A DNA stretch of 64,000 nt from Acidihalobacter ferrooxydans (GCF_001975725.1 NZ_CP019434.1:2430606-2494605); one strand, 5' to 3'. Shown: positions 19,771-29,352, numbered from the stretch's first letter. Notes: generated from the letters alone by a model not told the origin. A program made the numbers and translations.

Positions 19771-19915
19771 GACTGCACTGAAGTGAAATTCGGGTGTTCA
19801 GGATAGCACAAGCCACGATCCGGCATAGTGATCCGACGCGACAATCAAAATCGGGCGCTGACCATCCACTGGGCGCGCACGACAGGATCATTTGCTAAGC
19901 TGGCGGATCGTGACG

Positions 19916-20713
19916 ATGACCGGGGAAACACGCGTGGAATCACATGTGAAATCGCACAAGGTAATCACCCTGCAAAGTCTTTCCCGCGCCTGCTCGGATT
20001 GCCGGTTGCAGGATCTTTGCCTGCCGATCGGCATTTCGCGTGAAGATATTGACCGTCTCGACAGCATTGTGAACCGCCGCCGCCCGTTGCAACGCGGCAC
20101 AACGCTCTACGATCAGGGCCAACACTTCGATGCGCTCTATGCGGTCCGCTCCGGCTCGATCAAGAGCTTCACCCGCGACGACGACGGCACCGAACAGATC
20201 AACGCATTTTATCTGCCGGGAGAAATTCTCGGACTCGACGCGATCAACGCAAACAGCCATCCCGGTGCCGCTGTCGCGCTCGAAACCACCAGCGTCTGCG
20301 AGCTGCCTTTCGACCGCCTGCACGTTCTCGCCCAGCACGTCGAAGGGCTGCAACATCAGTTGCTGCGCATCATGAGTCGCGAAATTAACGCCGACGAACG
20401 CTTCATGCGCGTACTCGCCAATCGCAATGCCGAAGCGCGCCTCGCCGGATTCCTGCTCAACCTGTCCGCACGCTACAGCATCCGGGGTTATTCCAGCACC
20501 GAGTTCAACCTGAGCATGTCGCGCAACGACATCGGCAACTACCTCGGACTCGCCATGGAAACCGTCAGTCGGCTGTTCACTCGCTTCCAGCAGGACGGCC
20601 TGATCGAGGCACATCGCAAGGCGATCCGGATTCTGCAGCGCGAGGCACTGACCGGGCTGGCCGACGGCAGCACACCGACCGACCGGATCAACCACGGCCA
20701 CGGCCCCACGTAA
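19916..20713 (+). CDS. fnr: FNR-type oxygen-responsive regulator (Crp/Fnr family)
   Basis: A Crp/Fnr transcription factor, about 265 residues. Four cysteines stand where FNR binds its 4Fe-4S oxygen-sensing cluster: 26, 29 and 35 (ACSDCRLQDLC) and 128 (SVCELPF). The cyclic-nucleotide-like barrel covers about 50-150. The winged-helix domain has the recognition motif GLAMETVSRLFTRF with the E-x-x-S-R of FNR. It should switch gene expression under oxygen limitation. The start is uncertain: ATG at 19916 or GTG at 19934, which has GGGG nearby. It diverges from hisB with a 145-bp gap. No FNR box was seen in that gap. Confidence 0.92.
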   Translation: MTGETRVESHVKSHKVITLQSLSRACSDCRLQDLCLPIGISREDIDRLDSIVNRRRPLQRGTTLYDQGQHFDALYAVRSGSIKSFTRDDDGTEQINAFYLPGEILGLDAINANSHPGAAVALETTSVCELPFDRLHVLAQHVEGLQHQLLRIMSREINADERFMRVLANRNAEARLAGFLLNLSARYSIRGYSSTEFNLSMSRNDIGNYLGLAMETVSRLFTRFQQDGLIEAHRKAIRILQREALTGLADGSTPTDRINHGHGPT

Positions 20714-20737
20714 GCCTGCGCCACCGCCCTGCACGCC

Positions 20738-20901
20738 TAGGAGTCTGTCGGACTTGGAGGATCGTAGCGAGGCGAGTGAGAAATGGAGACCAGTTTCTCG
20801 CTTTTTTGAGGACGAGTGGTTCTATTCGACGGAAAAGAGCGGGTTGTGGGCCCATTATCCCATCGCCGCAGCCGATTCTTTCCAGGTCCGACAAGCTCCT
20901 G
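20738..20901. repeat. Family A inverted-repeat element, copy 2 (long form)
   Basis: About 164 bp, from TAGGAGTCTGTCGGACTTGG to CAGGTCCGACAAGCTCCT. It has the full interior: GAGGATCGTAGCGAGGCGAG, GTGGTTCTATTCGACG, and CCCATTATCCCATCGCCGCA. It lies between the convergent fnr and dtd genes. Confidence 0.9.
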
Positions 20902-20979
20902 GAGCAGCCCATGCGGCGTGGCCCTACTCGTGTCATGCGCGGTTCATGTGACACCCTTGTCTCACGGCACGGGACGATT

Positions 20980-21453
20980 TCAACTCGATGCTTGATGTCG
21001 CTGCCCTGCTGCCGGCGGGACTTGCAACCAGAACGTCACCGGCCCGTCATTGACCGATTCGACCGCCATCCGCGCTCCGAACACACCGACCTCGACCCGA
21101 GGGTGCCGCCGCCGCGCCTGCGCAACGAAAAAATCAAATAAACGCTGCCCCTCCTCGGGCGGCGCGGCTCCGGCGAAAGACGGGCGCAGCCCCTTGCGGG
21201 TATTCGCCGGCAAGGTGAACTGCGGCACCACCAACAAGCCGCCGCCGGTGTCCATCAGACTCAGATTCATGCGGTCTTCGGCGTCAGCGAACACCCGGTA
21301 GGCCAGCAGCCGTTCCAGCAAACGCCCGGCCTCGGCCGCACCATCCCCACGCTCGACTCCGAGCAGCACCAGCAGCCCCGCGTTAATGGCCCCGACCGAT
21401 GCGCCCGCAACGCGCACCTCGGCGCGGCTCACGCGCTGTAGCAGACCGATCAC
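20980..21453 (-). CDS. dtd: D-aminoacyl-tRNA deacylase
   Basis: Hydrolyses D-amino acids wrongly charged to tRNA. The 157-residue protein starts [17 protein letters not shown] and carries the two active-site motifs [14 protein letters not shown] and [13 protein letters not shown] (Gly-cisPro). It is slightly longer than usual by a short C-terminal tail ([12 protein letters not shown]). Its start overlaps the pip stop by 4 bp, so the two form an operon. Confidence 0.97.
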   Translation of the reverse strand: MIGLLQRVSRAEVRVAGASVGAINAGLLVLLGVERGDGAAEAGRLLERLLAYRVFADAEDRMNLSLMDTGGGLLVVPQFTLPANTRKGLRPSFAGAAPPEEGQRLFDFFVAQARRRHPRVEVGVFGARMAVESVNDGPVTFWLQVPPAAGQRHQASS

Positions 21454-22406
21454 GCGCAGCGCACCGCCAAGGCCTGCGTCGCCCTGATCAGGGCATCGAC
21501 AATACCGGGTTCACTCGCCGAATGGCCGGCGTCGGGAACGATGTCGAGCCGCGCCTGCGGCCAGGCCTCGTGCAGCGCGAACGCCTGTTCAACAGGGCAA
21601 ATCACATCGTAACGACCGTGCACGATATAGCCTGGTATTTCGCCAATGCGGTGTGCATCGCGCAGCAACTGATCCGGCTCCAGAAACGCATCGTGGGTGA
21701 AATAGTGATTTTCGATACGGGCCAGCGACAGCGCGACATGCGGATCGACGAAATGGTTTTCGACCGCCGCATTCGGCAACAATGTCGCAACGCGCCCTTC
21801 CCACTGCGACCAGGCCCGCGCCGCAGCCATGCGCGCAACCTCATCCGCGCCGACCAGGCGGCGGCGATAGGCCGCCACCATGTCGGTGCGTTCGGCAACC
21901 GGGATCGGCGCAAGATAATCGCGCCAGTATTCCGGGAACAATCGATCCGCGCCGGATTGATAGAACCACGCAACATCACGCGGACGGCACAGAAAAATTC
22001 CGCGCAACACCAGACCCAGCACCCGCTCCGGATGCGCCTCGGCATAGGCCAGCCCCAGGGTCGAACCCCAGGAACCGCCGAACACCACCCAGCGCTCGAT
22101 GCCCAGCGCTTCGCGCACCCGTTCGATATCGGCCACCAGATCCTGCGTCGTATTGTCCGTCAGGTCGGCATGCGGCTGTGAGCGCCCACTGCCGCGCTGA
22201 TCGAACAGCACGATATGATAACGCTGCGGGTCGAAGAACCGGCGATGCCAGGGGGCGCAGCCGGCGCCGGGCCCGCCGTGCAGAAACACCACAGGCACCC
22301 CGCCGGTACTCCCGCATTCTTCCACATACAGCGAATGGCGCGCGTCGACGGGCAACATCTGTGTACGAAACGGCAGGATTTCCGGATACAGCTCCAAACG
22401 GTTCAT
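21450..22406 (-). CDS. pip: Proline iminopeptidase
   Basis: Releases N-terminal proline from peptides. The 318-residue alpha/beta hydrolase (family S33) shows the oxyanion motif [20 protein letters not shown], the nucleophile Ser in [14 protein letters not shown], and the catalytic Asp and His in [11 protein letters not shown] and [26 protein letters not shown] is diagnostic for this peptidase. The start [13 protein letters not shown] has AGGGAG upstream; the longer frame to 22583 is not supported. It is the first gene of pip-dtd. Confidence 0.96.
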   Translation of the reverse strand: MNRLELYPEILPFRTQMLPVDARHSLYVEECGSTGGVPVVFLHGGPGAGCAPWHRRFFDPQRYHIVLFDQRGSGRSQPHADLTDNTTQDLVADIERVREALGIERWVVFGGSWGSTLGLAYAEAHPERVLGLVLRGIFLCRPRDVAWFYQSGADRLFPEYWRDYLAPIPVAERTDMVAAYRRRLVGADEVARMAAARAWSQWEGRVATLLPNAAVENHFVDPHVALSLARIENHYFTHDAFLEPDQLLRDAHRIGEIPGYIVHGRYDVICPVEQAFALHEAWPQARLDIVPDAGHSASEPGIVDALIRATQALAVRCA

Positions 22407-22731
22407 AATGCAACTCCCTGTTGACGCTGGCACAAGCCGCCAAGCATAACGCGGATGCAAGCAGACCGCCGCACTGCGCAGTGCATGCGCGTTTGTTGTA
22501 GGATTGCGCTCTCCAGAAATTGACCGGATCAGAACGTCACGCGCGCAACGAGGCCGCGCGAACCGGCCCCAGCCCGGTGGCACGATCTTGCGGCAAATAC
22601 CGCGATGCCCTGACGGAACGAACCGGGTTATGAAGCCACCGCCCTCTCGTCATGGCAGACCGCCCCGAATCCGGCAAATCTCACTGACCGGCCTCGCTCA
22701 TCAACACGAATTCATAGCGGAAATCAGAAGC

Positions 22732-23055
22732 ATGTCACCGAAGCAACGCGGCAAAATTTACGTCGGTATCCACAACGATGAATTCGGCGGCATGACGCCT
22801 ACCGGCACCATCATCAAGGATGCGTGGACATTCGGCATTCTCCCAGAAACCGAGACCTGCGAAGGCTGGGATATTGGCCGCATGCAACTGCTCTACGAAA
22901 AGACCAGTGAATTATGGGAGCAATTCGGCTACCGCGTGACGAACCTGCCTGCTGACATGCGCGAACGCCATGAACGCATCCATCGGGAAGCGATGGCGCG
23001 GGCCCGCGCAAGTGGCTGGTTGCCTGACGCGATGATCGATGCAGAGGAAAACTGA
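22732..23055 (+). CDS. Conserved hypothetical protein, 107 aa
   Basis: Not assigned to a named family. The sequence begins MSPKQRGKIYVGIHNDEFGG and continues MTPTGTIIKDAWTFGILPE, TCEGWDIGRMQLLYEKTSELW, FGYRVTNLP and an acidic-helical end (ERIHREAMARARASGWLPD). It is soluble, has one Cys, and is rich in Trp and acidic residues, with the composition and codon pattern of a real gene. No strong ribosome-binding site is visible. The frame is open to 22504, but that part looks non-coding. It stands alone between 325 bp of featureless sequence upstream and 644 bp downstream. Confidence 0.72.
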   Translation: MSPKQRGKIYVGIHNDEFGGMTPTGTIIKDAWTFGILPETETCEGWDIGRMQLLYEKTSELWEQFGYRVTNLPADMRERHERIHREAMARARASGWLPDAMIDAEEN

Positions 23056-23318
23056 AAACCGCCGCCTGAATCGCGACCTGCGCCTGATCCCGGATTATTG
23101 ACGGACCCGACCATGCGCCGGCGGTATCGGTATCGATGCCCTGCCTGACGAAAACCGACCGTTCGGCGCGCCGCCTGGTTTCGACGCACCAGCCTTGTTC
23201 GATGAAGCTAACATCGATATCGCGCCTGACCGGTTTTTACGCAAAAAGTCTATCGTCCATGCGCGCTGAAATTCGCTCTGCGCTTCCAGCTTGCGATCGT
23301 CGCCATTGAAACAGCCCC

Positions 23319-23417
23319 AGGAGCCAGTCGGACCTGGGAAGAACCGGCTGCGGCGATGGGATAATGGGTCCATCTCCCCGCTCGTCTCGCCCACGATCTC
23401 CCAAGTCCGACAGTTGC
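23319..23417. repeat. Family A inverted-repeat element, copy 3 (short form)
   Basis: About 99 bp. The left end is AGGAGCCAGTCGGACCTGGG and the right end CCAAGTCCGACAGTTGCC. The core keeps GGCTGCGGCGATGGGATAAT and GTCTCGCCCACGATCTCC, but the middle of the long form is missing. It is the only feature seen in the gene-free stretch 23056-23699. Confidence 0.8.
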
Positions 23418-23699
23418 CGTTAATGGAATATCCGGGCTGAAGTCGTAGCGTGTATCGATCTCGCAATTGGCCTGATCGACAGCATGGCGCAATTCGTTCC
23501 GATTAACTGCGGAAACGACATCAAGACTCGGCATAGACACTTTTTTCGTAATTGGCTTGCGGATTTACCGCGTGAATCGACCGCCTCTTGAACCCCGGCG
23601 GACCTCAGGCGACGCACGCAGGCCGTTAGCGGGTCACGAAGACGACGATCCCCTCGCAATGCAAGCCGTGCGCCCCGGCACCCGCTGATGTCCGCCCGC

Positions 23700-24467
23700 T
23701 CAGGAACGGATGCCTACGCCGCGATTGAGCAGGGTTAAAGCCACCGCCGCAAGAACCACGATAAACACCAGGATCACGCCGTAGGAGACCACGAGCGGAA
23801 TGCTGGAGGTGCCGAGCATGCCGTCGCGAAACGCATTGACCATGTAGAGAATCGGGTTGGCCAGCGAGGCGTGCTGCCAGAAACCGGGCAACACATTGAT
23901 CGAGTAGAAGACACCGCCGAGGTAGGTCAGCGGGGTCAGTACAAAGGTCGGAACGATGGAGATATCGTCGAAGCTGCGGGCGAATACGGCATTGATGAAA
24001 CCGGCCAGCGAGAACAACGCTGCGGTCAGCAGGGCAACGCTGACGGTCACGACGACGTTTTCGATGCGCAGATGGGTAAACAGCAGCGACACTGCGGTCA
24101 CCGCAATGCCGACTGTCAGTCCGCGTGCCATGCCGCCGAGCACATAGCCGAGCAGAATCAGCCAGTTTGGCGTCGGCGAAACCAGCAGTTCCTCCACGTA
24201 ATGGCCGAATTTTGCGCCGAAGAACGAGGACACCACGTTGGAGTAGGAATTGGTGATCACTGCCATCATGACCAGTCCGGGCACGATGTACTCGATATAG
24301 CTGTAGCCGTCCATCTGACCGATACGGCTGCCGATAAAATGGCCGAAGATAATGAAATACAGCGAAGTGGTGATCACTGGCGGCACGATGGTCTGCACCC
24401 AGATGCGCGAGAAACGCAGCACTTCCTTGATCACGATGGTTTTGAGAGCGATGTAGTACAGCTTCAT
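23700..24467 (-). CDS. yadH: ABC-2 type transporter permease (YadH-like)
   Basis: A 255-residue membrane permease of the ABC-2 exporter family with six predicted helices. KTIVIKEVLRFSRIWVQTIV, GLVMMAVITNSYSNVVSSFF, LVSPTPNWLILLGYVLGG and TPLTYLGGVFYSINVLPGFW match the E. coli YadH type. It pairs with the ATP-binding protein encoded upstream (24756-25694). The substrate is not known for this family. Two family A elements fill the 288 bp between the two genes. Confidence 0.93.
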   Translation of the reverse strand: MKLYYIALKTIVIKEVLRFSRIWVQTIVPPVITTSLYFIIFGHFIGSRIGQMDGYSYIEYIVPGLVMMAVITNSYSNVVSSFFGAKFGHYVEELLVSPTPNWLILLGYVLGGMARGLTVGIAVTAVSLLFTHLRIENVVVTVSVALLTAALFSLAGFINAVFARSFDDISIVPTFVLTPLTYLGGVFYSINVLPGFWQHASLANPILYMVNAFRDGMLGTSSIPLVVSYGVILVFIVVLAAVALTLLNRGVGIRS

Positions 24468-24509
24468 GGCAATAACTATCCGTGTGGTACAGGCGGTACG
24501 GCGCGGCTG

Positions 24510-24595
24510 AGAGCCGCTCGAACCGGGAAAGAATCGGCTGCGGCGATGCGATATTGCGTCCAGTTATCCACTCGCCTCGCCACAGTCCTCCTAGG
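24510..24595. repeat. Family A inverted-repeat element, copy 4 (partial)
   Basis: About 86 bp. It keeps GGGAAAGAATCGGCTGCGGC and CCACTCGCCTCGCCACAGTC, but the outer ends are eroded: the right end lacks the CTGTCGGAC block. It abuts copy 5, sharing TCCTAG. Confidence 0.7.
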
Positions 24596-24759
24596 AGCCT
24601 GTCGGACTTGGAAAGAATCGGCTGCGGCGATGGGATAATGGGCCCATTTCCACACTCTTTTTCGTCGAATAGAACCACTATTGTCCTCAAAAGACCGTGA
24701 AACTGGCCTCCATTCCCCACTCGCCTCGCTACGATCCTCCAAGCCCGACAGGCTCCTAG
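24591..24759. repeat. Family A inverted-repeat element, copy 5 (long form, reversed)
   Basis: About 169 bp, the best-preserved copy and reversed relative to copies 1 and 2. Its left end is CTAGGAGCCTGTCGGACTTG and its right end AAGCCCGACAGGCTCCTAG, near-perfect inverted repeats bounded by CTAG on both sides. The right CTAG includes the TAG stop codon of yadG (24756-24758, minus strand). Confidence 0.9.
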
Positions 24760-25694
24760 CTGGCGCGTCGATTCTGCGCAGCGCCGTCGTTGACGAGAGC
24801 GAGAAACAGCTCCTCCAGCCGGTTGCTCTTGTTGCGCATGCTGGTGACACGGATACCCTGTGCCTGCAGTTGCGCGAACAGACCACTGAGGCTGTTGCCG
24901 CGAGTGAGGTCGGCTTCCAGCGTGGTAGCGTCGATGCGGCGCAGCGCGTAGTCGCGCAGTTGCGGCGCCGCATCGATCTCGTCGGCAATGTCGAGCACCA
25001 CGGTTTCGCGGTCGAGCTTGCCCAGCAAGCGTTTCATGCTGGTGTTTTCGATGATCTGCCCGTGATCGATGATGGCGATATTGCGGCACAGGCTTTCGGC
25101 CTCATCGAGATAATGCGTGGTGAGAATGATCGTTGTGCCGCGTTCGTTGGCTTCGCGCAGAAATGTCCACATCGAACGACGGATTTCGATATCCACGCCG
25201 GCCGTCGGCTCGTCCAGGATCAACAATTGCGGTTCGTGGACCAGTGCGCGGGCGATCATCAGTCGGCGTTTCTGCCCGCCCGAAAGCTGGCGCGCCATCT
25301 GGCGGCGCTTGTCCAGAAAATCCAGCTCACGCAGATAGCGCTCGGCGCGCTGACGCGCCACGCGGCGTTCGATGCCGTAATAACCGGCCTGATTGATGAG
25401 AACCTCTTCGACTGGCTCGAACTGATTGAAATTGAATTCCTGCGGCACCAGCCCGATGAAGGTCTTGGCCTCGGATTTTTGCGTATCGAGGTCTTTGCCG
25501 AAGATGCTCACCTGCCCGGAAGTCTTGTTGACCAGCGAGCTGATGATGCCGATGGTGGTCGACTTGCCAGCGCCGTTCGGGCCAAGCAGAGCAAAAAAAT
25601 CGCCTTGCTGCACATCGAGATCGATGCCGCGCAAGGCTTCGACGCCGCCGCCGTAGACTTTCCTGAGATTATGTATCGAGAGTGCCTGAGTCAT
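24756..25694 (-). CDS. yadG: ABC transporter ATP-binding protein (YadG-like)
   Basis: A 312-residue ATPase of an ABC-2 exporter. The Walker A is LLGPNGAGKSTT, the signature QLSGGQKRRLMIARALVH, the Walker B LLILDEPTAGVD, and the switch His is in ILTTHYLDEAE. The start MTQALSIHNLRKVYGG is chosen because homology begins there; the open frame reaches 25820. It is the first gene of the yadG-yadH pair. Its TAG stop lies in the CTAG edge of a family A element, and the protein still has the normal length. Confidence 0.94.
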   Translation of the reverse strand: MTQALSIHNLRKVYGGGVEALRGIDLDVQQGDFFALLGPNGAGKSTTIGIISSLVNKTSGQVSIFGKDLDTQKSEAKTFIGLVPQEFNFNQFEPVEEVLINQAGYYGIERRVARQRAERYLRELDFLDKRRQMARQLSGGQKRRLMIARALVHEPQLLILDEPTAGVDIEIRRSMWTFLREANERGTTIILTTHYLDEAESLCRNIAIIDHGQIIENTSMKRLLGKLDRETVVLDIADEIDAAPQLRDYALRRIDATTLEADLTRGNSLSGLFAQLQAQGIRVTSMRNKSNRLEELFLALVNDGAAQNRRAS

Positions 25695-25969
25695 ACTGAA
25701 TTTGAACACCGATCGTCCATCAGGCGACGCGTTGTTTTTGCTTGAGTTTGAATCCACAGTCGAGTTGGGTTTCTTCGCGCCGGCATGGAGTGCTCTACGC
25801 CGTTCACTGCAGAAAACCAATGAGCTGCCAATCCAGGTCTCCGCGCAATCATCACGCCGCTGATGGACTGTTTGGGAAGTGGAACGAATAGAATGGACGG
25901 GTGAAAGTCCGAGCCGTGCAGTCTACCATAGCCGGCTTGCCTCACCCAAAACACTGGAGACGAAATACA

Positions 25970-27340
25970 ATGATGGGACTGGTCAGCGAGAGCGACGGCA
26001 TGACGCACAGCTTGGAGTGCGTCCTTGCGGACGCGTATCCGGCGTGGCTGGAAGCGCAGACGGAGCCAGTGCGCGCATGGCTGCAGAACACCGGCTTTGA
26101 ACCCAAGCCGCGACGTTACCTGCATCTGCCCGGAGAGACGGCTCGCGTGCTGATCATCGTCGAACGCTTCGACGATATGTGGGCGTTGGCCGAACTTCCA
26201 TACCGCCTGCCGGCTGGCACCTACCGGCTGGAAGGCGTTAACGAAACCCTGCAGCAGCGGGCCCTGGCTCTGGGGTGGGCGCTCGGCGCTTACCGGTACA
26301 CGCGCTACAAGTCGGCTGACCGCGCACCGGCCGAATTGCTGCTGGAAGACGCGGCGTTGCGCAAGGCGATCGAGCGTGAGGCGGGCGCGATTGCCGATGT
26401 GCGCGATCTGATCAACACGCCAACCCAGGACATGGGCCCGGCGCAGCTCGCGCAGGCGGCTGCCGAACTCGCTGCGGCGCACAACGCCGGGTATTCATGC
26501 ACCGTCGGCACGACGCTGCTCAGTCACAACTACCCGATGATTCATGCGGTTGGCCGCGCCAGTGCCCATCCGCCCCGTCTGATCGACCTGCGCTGGGGCG
26601 ACGAGGCGCATCCGCGGCTCACCCTGGTCGGCAAGGGCGTGTGCTTCGACACCGGCGGTCTCGATCTGAAAACGGCCAGCGGCATGCGCCTGATGAAAAA
26701 GGACATGGGCGGTGCGGCGCACGCGCTTGGCCTGGCCCGGCGCATCATGGACGAGAACCTGCCGGTGCGTCTTCGGGTTCTGATTCCCGCCGTGGAGAAT
26801 TCGGTGGCCGGCGACGCCTATCGCCCCGGCGACGTAATCCGCACCCGCAAGGGCCTGAGCGTGGAGGTGGACAACACCGATGCCGAAGGGCGTCTGGTGC
26901 TCTGCGATGCGCTGGCCGCGGCTGCCGAGGAGGAGCCGGAGCTGATCGTCGATTTCGCCACGCTGACCGGCGCCGCTCGCGTCGCGCTGGGCACTGAACT
27001 GCCCGCGTTCTTCACACATAGCGATGCCCTGGCCACGGAACTGGCCGAGGCGGGGCAGGCGCAGCAGGACCCGGTGTGGCGACTGCCGCTGTTCGAGAGC
27101 TACCGCGCGATGCTGGACAGTCCGATTGCCGACCTGGTCAACAGCGCGGCCTCCGGCTTCGGCGGCGCGATCACCGCCGCCTTGTTCCTCGATGCCTTCG
27201 TACCGAAATCGGTCGACTGGCTGCACCTCGATCTCATGGCGTGGAACCAGCGCGCCCGCCCCGGCCGCCCGCGTGGCGGCGAGGCGATGGGGCTGCGAGC
27301 GGTCTATGCGCTGCTTGAGCGGCGTTACGGCACCGCTTGA
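25970..27340 (+). CDS. Leucyl aminopeptidase family protein (M17)
   Basis: A dinuclear-metal aminopeptidase of family M17, 456 residues. The catalytic domain is at the C-terminal half: VGKGVCFDTGGLDLKTASG, MKKDMGGAAHALGLA, and the diagnostic NTDAEGRLVLCDAL, followed by DFATLTGAAR. The N-terminal domain is shorter and different from that of PepA, matching the leucyl-aminopeptidase-like subgroup of about 455 residues. GGAGA lies about 10 nt before ATG 25970; ATG 25973 and ATG 26000 are alternatives. dusA begins within the stop (TGATG), so the two are co-translated. Confidence 0.92.
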   Translation: MMGLVSESDGMTHSLECVLADAYPAWLEAQTEPVRAWLQNTGFEPKPRRYLHLPGETARVLIIVERFDDMWALAELPYRLPAGTYRLEGVNETLQQRALALGWALGAYRYTRYKSADRAPAELLLEDAALRKAIEREAGAIADVRDLINTPTQDMGPAQLAQAAAELAAAHNAGYSCTVGTTLLSHNYPMIHAVGRASAHPPRLIDLRWGDEAHPRLTLVGKGVCFDTGGLDLKTASGMRLMKKDMGGAAHALGLARRIMDENLPVRLRVLIPAVENSVAGDAYRPGDVIRTRKGLSVEVDNTDAEGRLVLCDALAAAAEEEPELIVDFATLTGAARVALGTELPAFFTHSDALATELAEAGQAQQDPVWRLPLFESYRAMLDSPIADLVNSAASGFGGAITAALFLDAFVPKSVDWLHLDLMAWNQRARPGRPRGGEAMGLRAVYALLERRYGTA

Positions 27341-28380
27341 TGCACGCCGCGGCCCGCGAACCGGATCGGCGGCTCAGCGTGGCGCCGATGATGGACTATA
27401 CGGATCGCCATGCACGCTTTCTGCTGCGACTGGTGAGCCGCCATACACTGCTGTACACGGAAATGGTCACGGCCGCGGCGCTGGTGCATGGCGACGCCGG
27501 GCGTCTGCTCGCGTTCGATGTGGCCGAACACCCGGTAGCATTGCAACTCGGCGGCGCCGACCCGGCACAAATGGCCGCGGCTGCGCGCATCGGCGCGCAA
27601 CAGGGCTACGACGAAATCAACATCAATGTCGGCTGCCCGAGCGAGCGTGTGCAGTCGGGGCGCTTCGGGGCCTGTCTGATGGCCGAACCGGCGACAGTGG
27701 CCGATTGCGTGCGGGCGATGCGCGCCGAGACCGACGTGCCGATCACCGTGAAGACGCGGATCGGCATCGACCTGCAGGACAGCTATGAAACGCTTTGCCG
27801 CTTCGTCGATACGGTGGCGGAGGCGGGTTGTCGCACCTTCATCGTGCATGCGCGCAAAGCCTGGTTGCAGGGTTTGAGCCCCAAGGACAATCGCGAAATT
27901 CCGCCGCTGGATTACGCCCGCGTACATCGTCTCAAGCGTGACCGACCGGCGCTGGAAATCGTGATCAATGGCGGCATTCGCAGCCTGGACGAGGCCGGGC
28001 GCGAACTGCGCCTGGTCGATGGCGCGATGATCGGTCGCGCGGTCTTCGACGACCTTTGGTTGCTGGCCGATGCAGATCGGCGGATATTCGACCAACGCGA
28101 GCCGCGGCCGGAGCGCGGACGCGTGATCGCGGCCTATGCCGAGTACTGCGAGCGCGAGCTGGCCCGCGGCGTCCGCCTGGCGCAGCTGACCCGTCCGCTG
28201 ATGGGGCTGGTGCATGGGTTGCCGGGCGCCCGGCAATTCCGCCGACGGATGAGCGAGGATGCGCGCCGGCCCGCCGCAGACTCAAGCCTGCTCCTGAAAG
28301 CCTGGCACGAGCTGACGGCCGGCGTCAGCGCGCCGGAAAACGGTGCACTACCTGCTGCGGGTGAACTTGCAGCAGGGTAA
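27340..28380 (+). CDS. dusA: tRNA-dihydrouridine synthase A
   Basis: An FMN-dependent enzyme that reduces U20/U20a in the tRNA D loop. It is 346 residues. The FMN barrel starts RLSVAPMMDYTDRHARFLLR. The catalytic Cys is in NVGCPSERVQSGRFGACLM. FIVHARKAWLQGLSPKDNRE and INGGIRSLDEA are DusA hallmarks, and GLPGARQFRRRMSEDA is at the end. The start ATG overlaps the aminopeptidase stop. Its last 56 bp overlap, on the opposite strand, the end of the metallophosphatase gene. Confidence 0.96.
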   Translation: MHAAAREPDRRLSVAPMMDYTDRHARFLLRLVSRHTLLYTEMVTAAALVHGDAGRLLAFDVAEHPVALQLGGADPAQMAAAARIGAQQGYDEININVGCPSERVQSGRFGACLMAEPATVADCVRAMRAETDVPITVKTRIGIDLQDSYETLCRFVDTVAEAGCRTFIVHARKAWLQGLSPKDNREIPPLDYARVHRLKRDRPALEIVINGGIRSLDEAGRELRLVDGAMIGRAVFDDLWLLADADRRIFDQREPRPERGRVIAAYAEYCERELARGVRLAQLTRPLMGLVHGLPGARQFRRRMSEDARRPAADSSLLLKAWHELTAGVSAPENGALPAAGELAAG

Positions 28381-29065
28381 GCGTTGCCTCGGGGTAGTCC
28401 TGCACGTAGGCCGCGCCGGTGTCGATGTAGTAAATATTCTGCACGCGCGTCGCGGCAGCAACGGGCGTGTGCCCGACCACGAGCAGATGCAGACCATCGA
28501 CGGGCTGCGTGGATGCGCCGCGCTGAATACTGTTGATGCGCAGGCGCGCCCAGAGCGCGTGTTCACGCAGGTTATTGTCATGCGGCAATTGTGCGACGAA
28601 CTCGCCCCAGCCGTAGCCGACAGGCACATCGGCATGGACCACGCCGACCCGTCCAGCGGCGGTATCGAGCTCAAGAGTATAGGGTAGCCGCGAGAACACG
28701 TCGGAATAAGCCGTGCGCTCCTGCGCATTGATCATCAGCCACCAGTCGGCACCGCCCCGTTCCACCCAGGACATTTCGTCCTCGTCGCCGGACACGACGT
28801 CCAGGAGCATGGCCTCGTGATTGCCGCGCACGGCGTGAAACCACGGCTGCGCTAGGAATTCGAGCACTCTGGGCGACTCAGGGCCGCGGTCGATCAGGTC
28901 GCCGACGCTGATCAGGCGGTCGCATGCGGGATCGAAGCCGAGGCTGTCGAGCGCATCGTCGAGGACGTGGAACATCCCATGCAGGTCGCCAACGCAAAAA
29001 TCCCGACCTGTGGCATTACGCGCGAGGAAGCGGTGATACTCTGGCGGCTGAGCGGCAGCATGCAT
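28325..29065 (-). CDS. Serine/threonine-type metallophosphatase (PrpA/ApaH-like)
   Basis: A calcineurin-like phosphoesterase of 246 residues. The two-metal motifs appear in order: FCVGDLHGMFHVL (GDxHG), ISVGDLIDRGPES (GDxxDRG), VRGNHEAMLLD (GNHE), VVHADVPVG and VVGHTPV. The arrangement suits bacterial PphA/PrpA protein phosphatases; ApaH is the main alternative. The start MHAAAQPPEYHRFLARN has no strong ribosome-binding site. It converges on dusA with a 56-bp coding overlap. Confidence 0.9.
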   Translation of the reverse strand: MHAAAQPPEYHRFLARNATGRDFCVGDLHGMFHVLDDALDSLGFDPACDRLISVGDLIDRGPESPRVLEFLAQPWFHAVRGNHEAMLLDVVSGDEDEMSWVERGGADWWLMINAQERTAYSDVFSRLPYTLELDTAAGRVGVVHADVPVGYGWGEFVAQLPHDNNLREHALWARLRINSIQRGASTQPVDGLHLLVVGHTPVAAATRVQNIYYIDTGAAYVQDYPEATLTLLQVHPQQVVHRFPAR

Positions 29066-29191
29066 GGGTCAATGTCCCGGATAGCCCGCGGGCCGGGCGA
29101 TAATTTCGCAGAGCGTCGAAACTGCAGAGAATTTTTCTGCCTGAGCGATATCGCCGCGCACTGGCGAGTCAAAAAATCCCGTGGATTCAGC

Positions 29192-29352
29192 TCGGATATT
29201 TCACAACGACCACCGATCTCACGGGGCTGTTGATCCCACAAGGGATATTTCTTCAGTCGGTCGTCATCACCGATACGCCGCTCCTTCTGAAATCCCCTTG
29301 TGAAACCAAGATCCGGCGCAATATCAGCACTCGTTATGAAACATCCGGGCTA
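29192..29352. repeat. Family B short inverted-repeat element, copy 3
   Basis: About 160 bp. The outer inverted repeat is TCGGATATTTCAC / GTTATGAAACATCCGGG. Inside is a second one, CACAAGGGATATTTC / GAAATCCCCTTGTG, around the shared core GTCATCACCGATACGCCGC. It occupies the middle of the gene-free gap 29066-29465. Confidence 0.8.

Noticed and set aside
23626-25089. 487-codon open frame on the minus strand across yadH, the repeats and yadG
   Set aside because: Out of frame with both ABC genes and runs through two repeat elements; the translation is Arg/His-rich.
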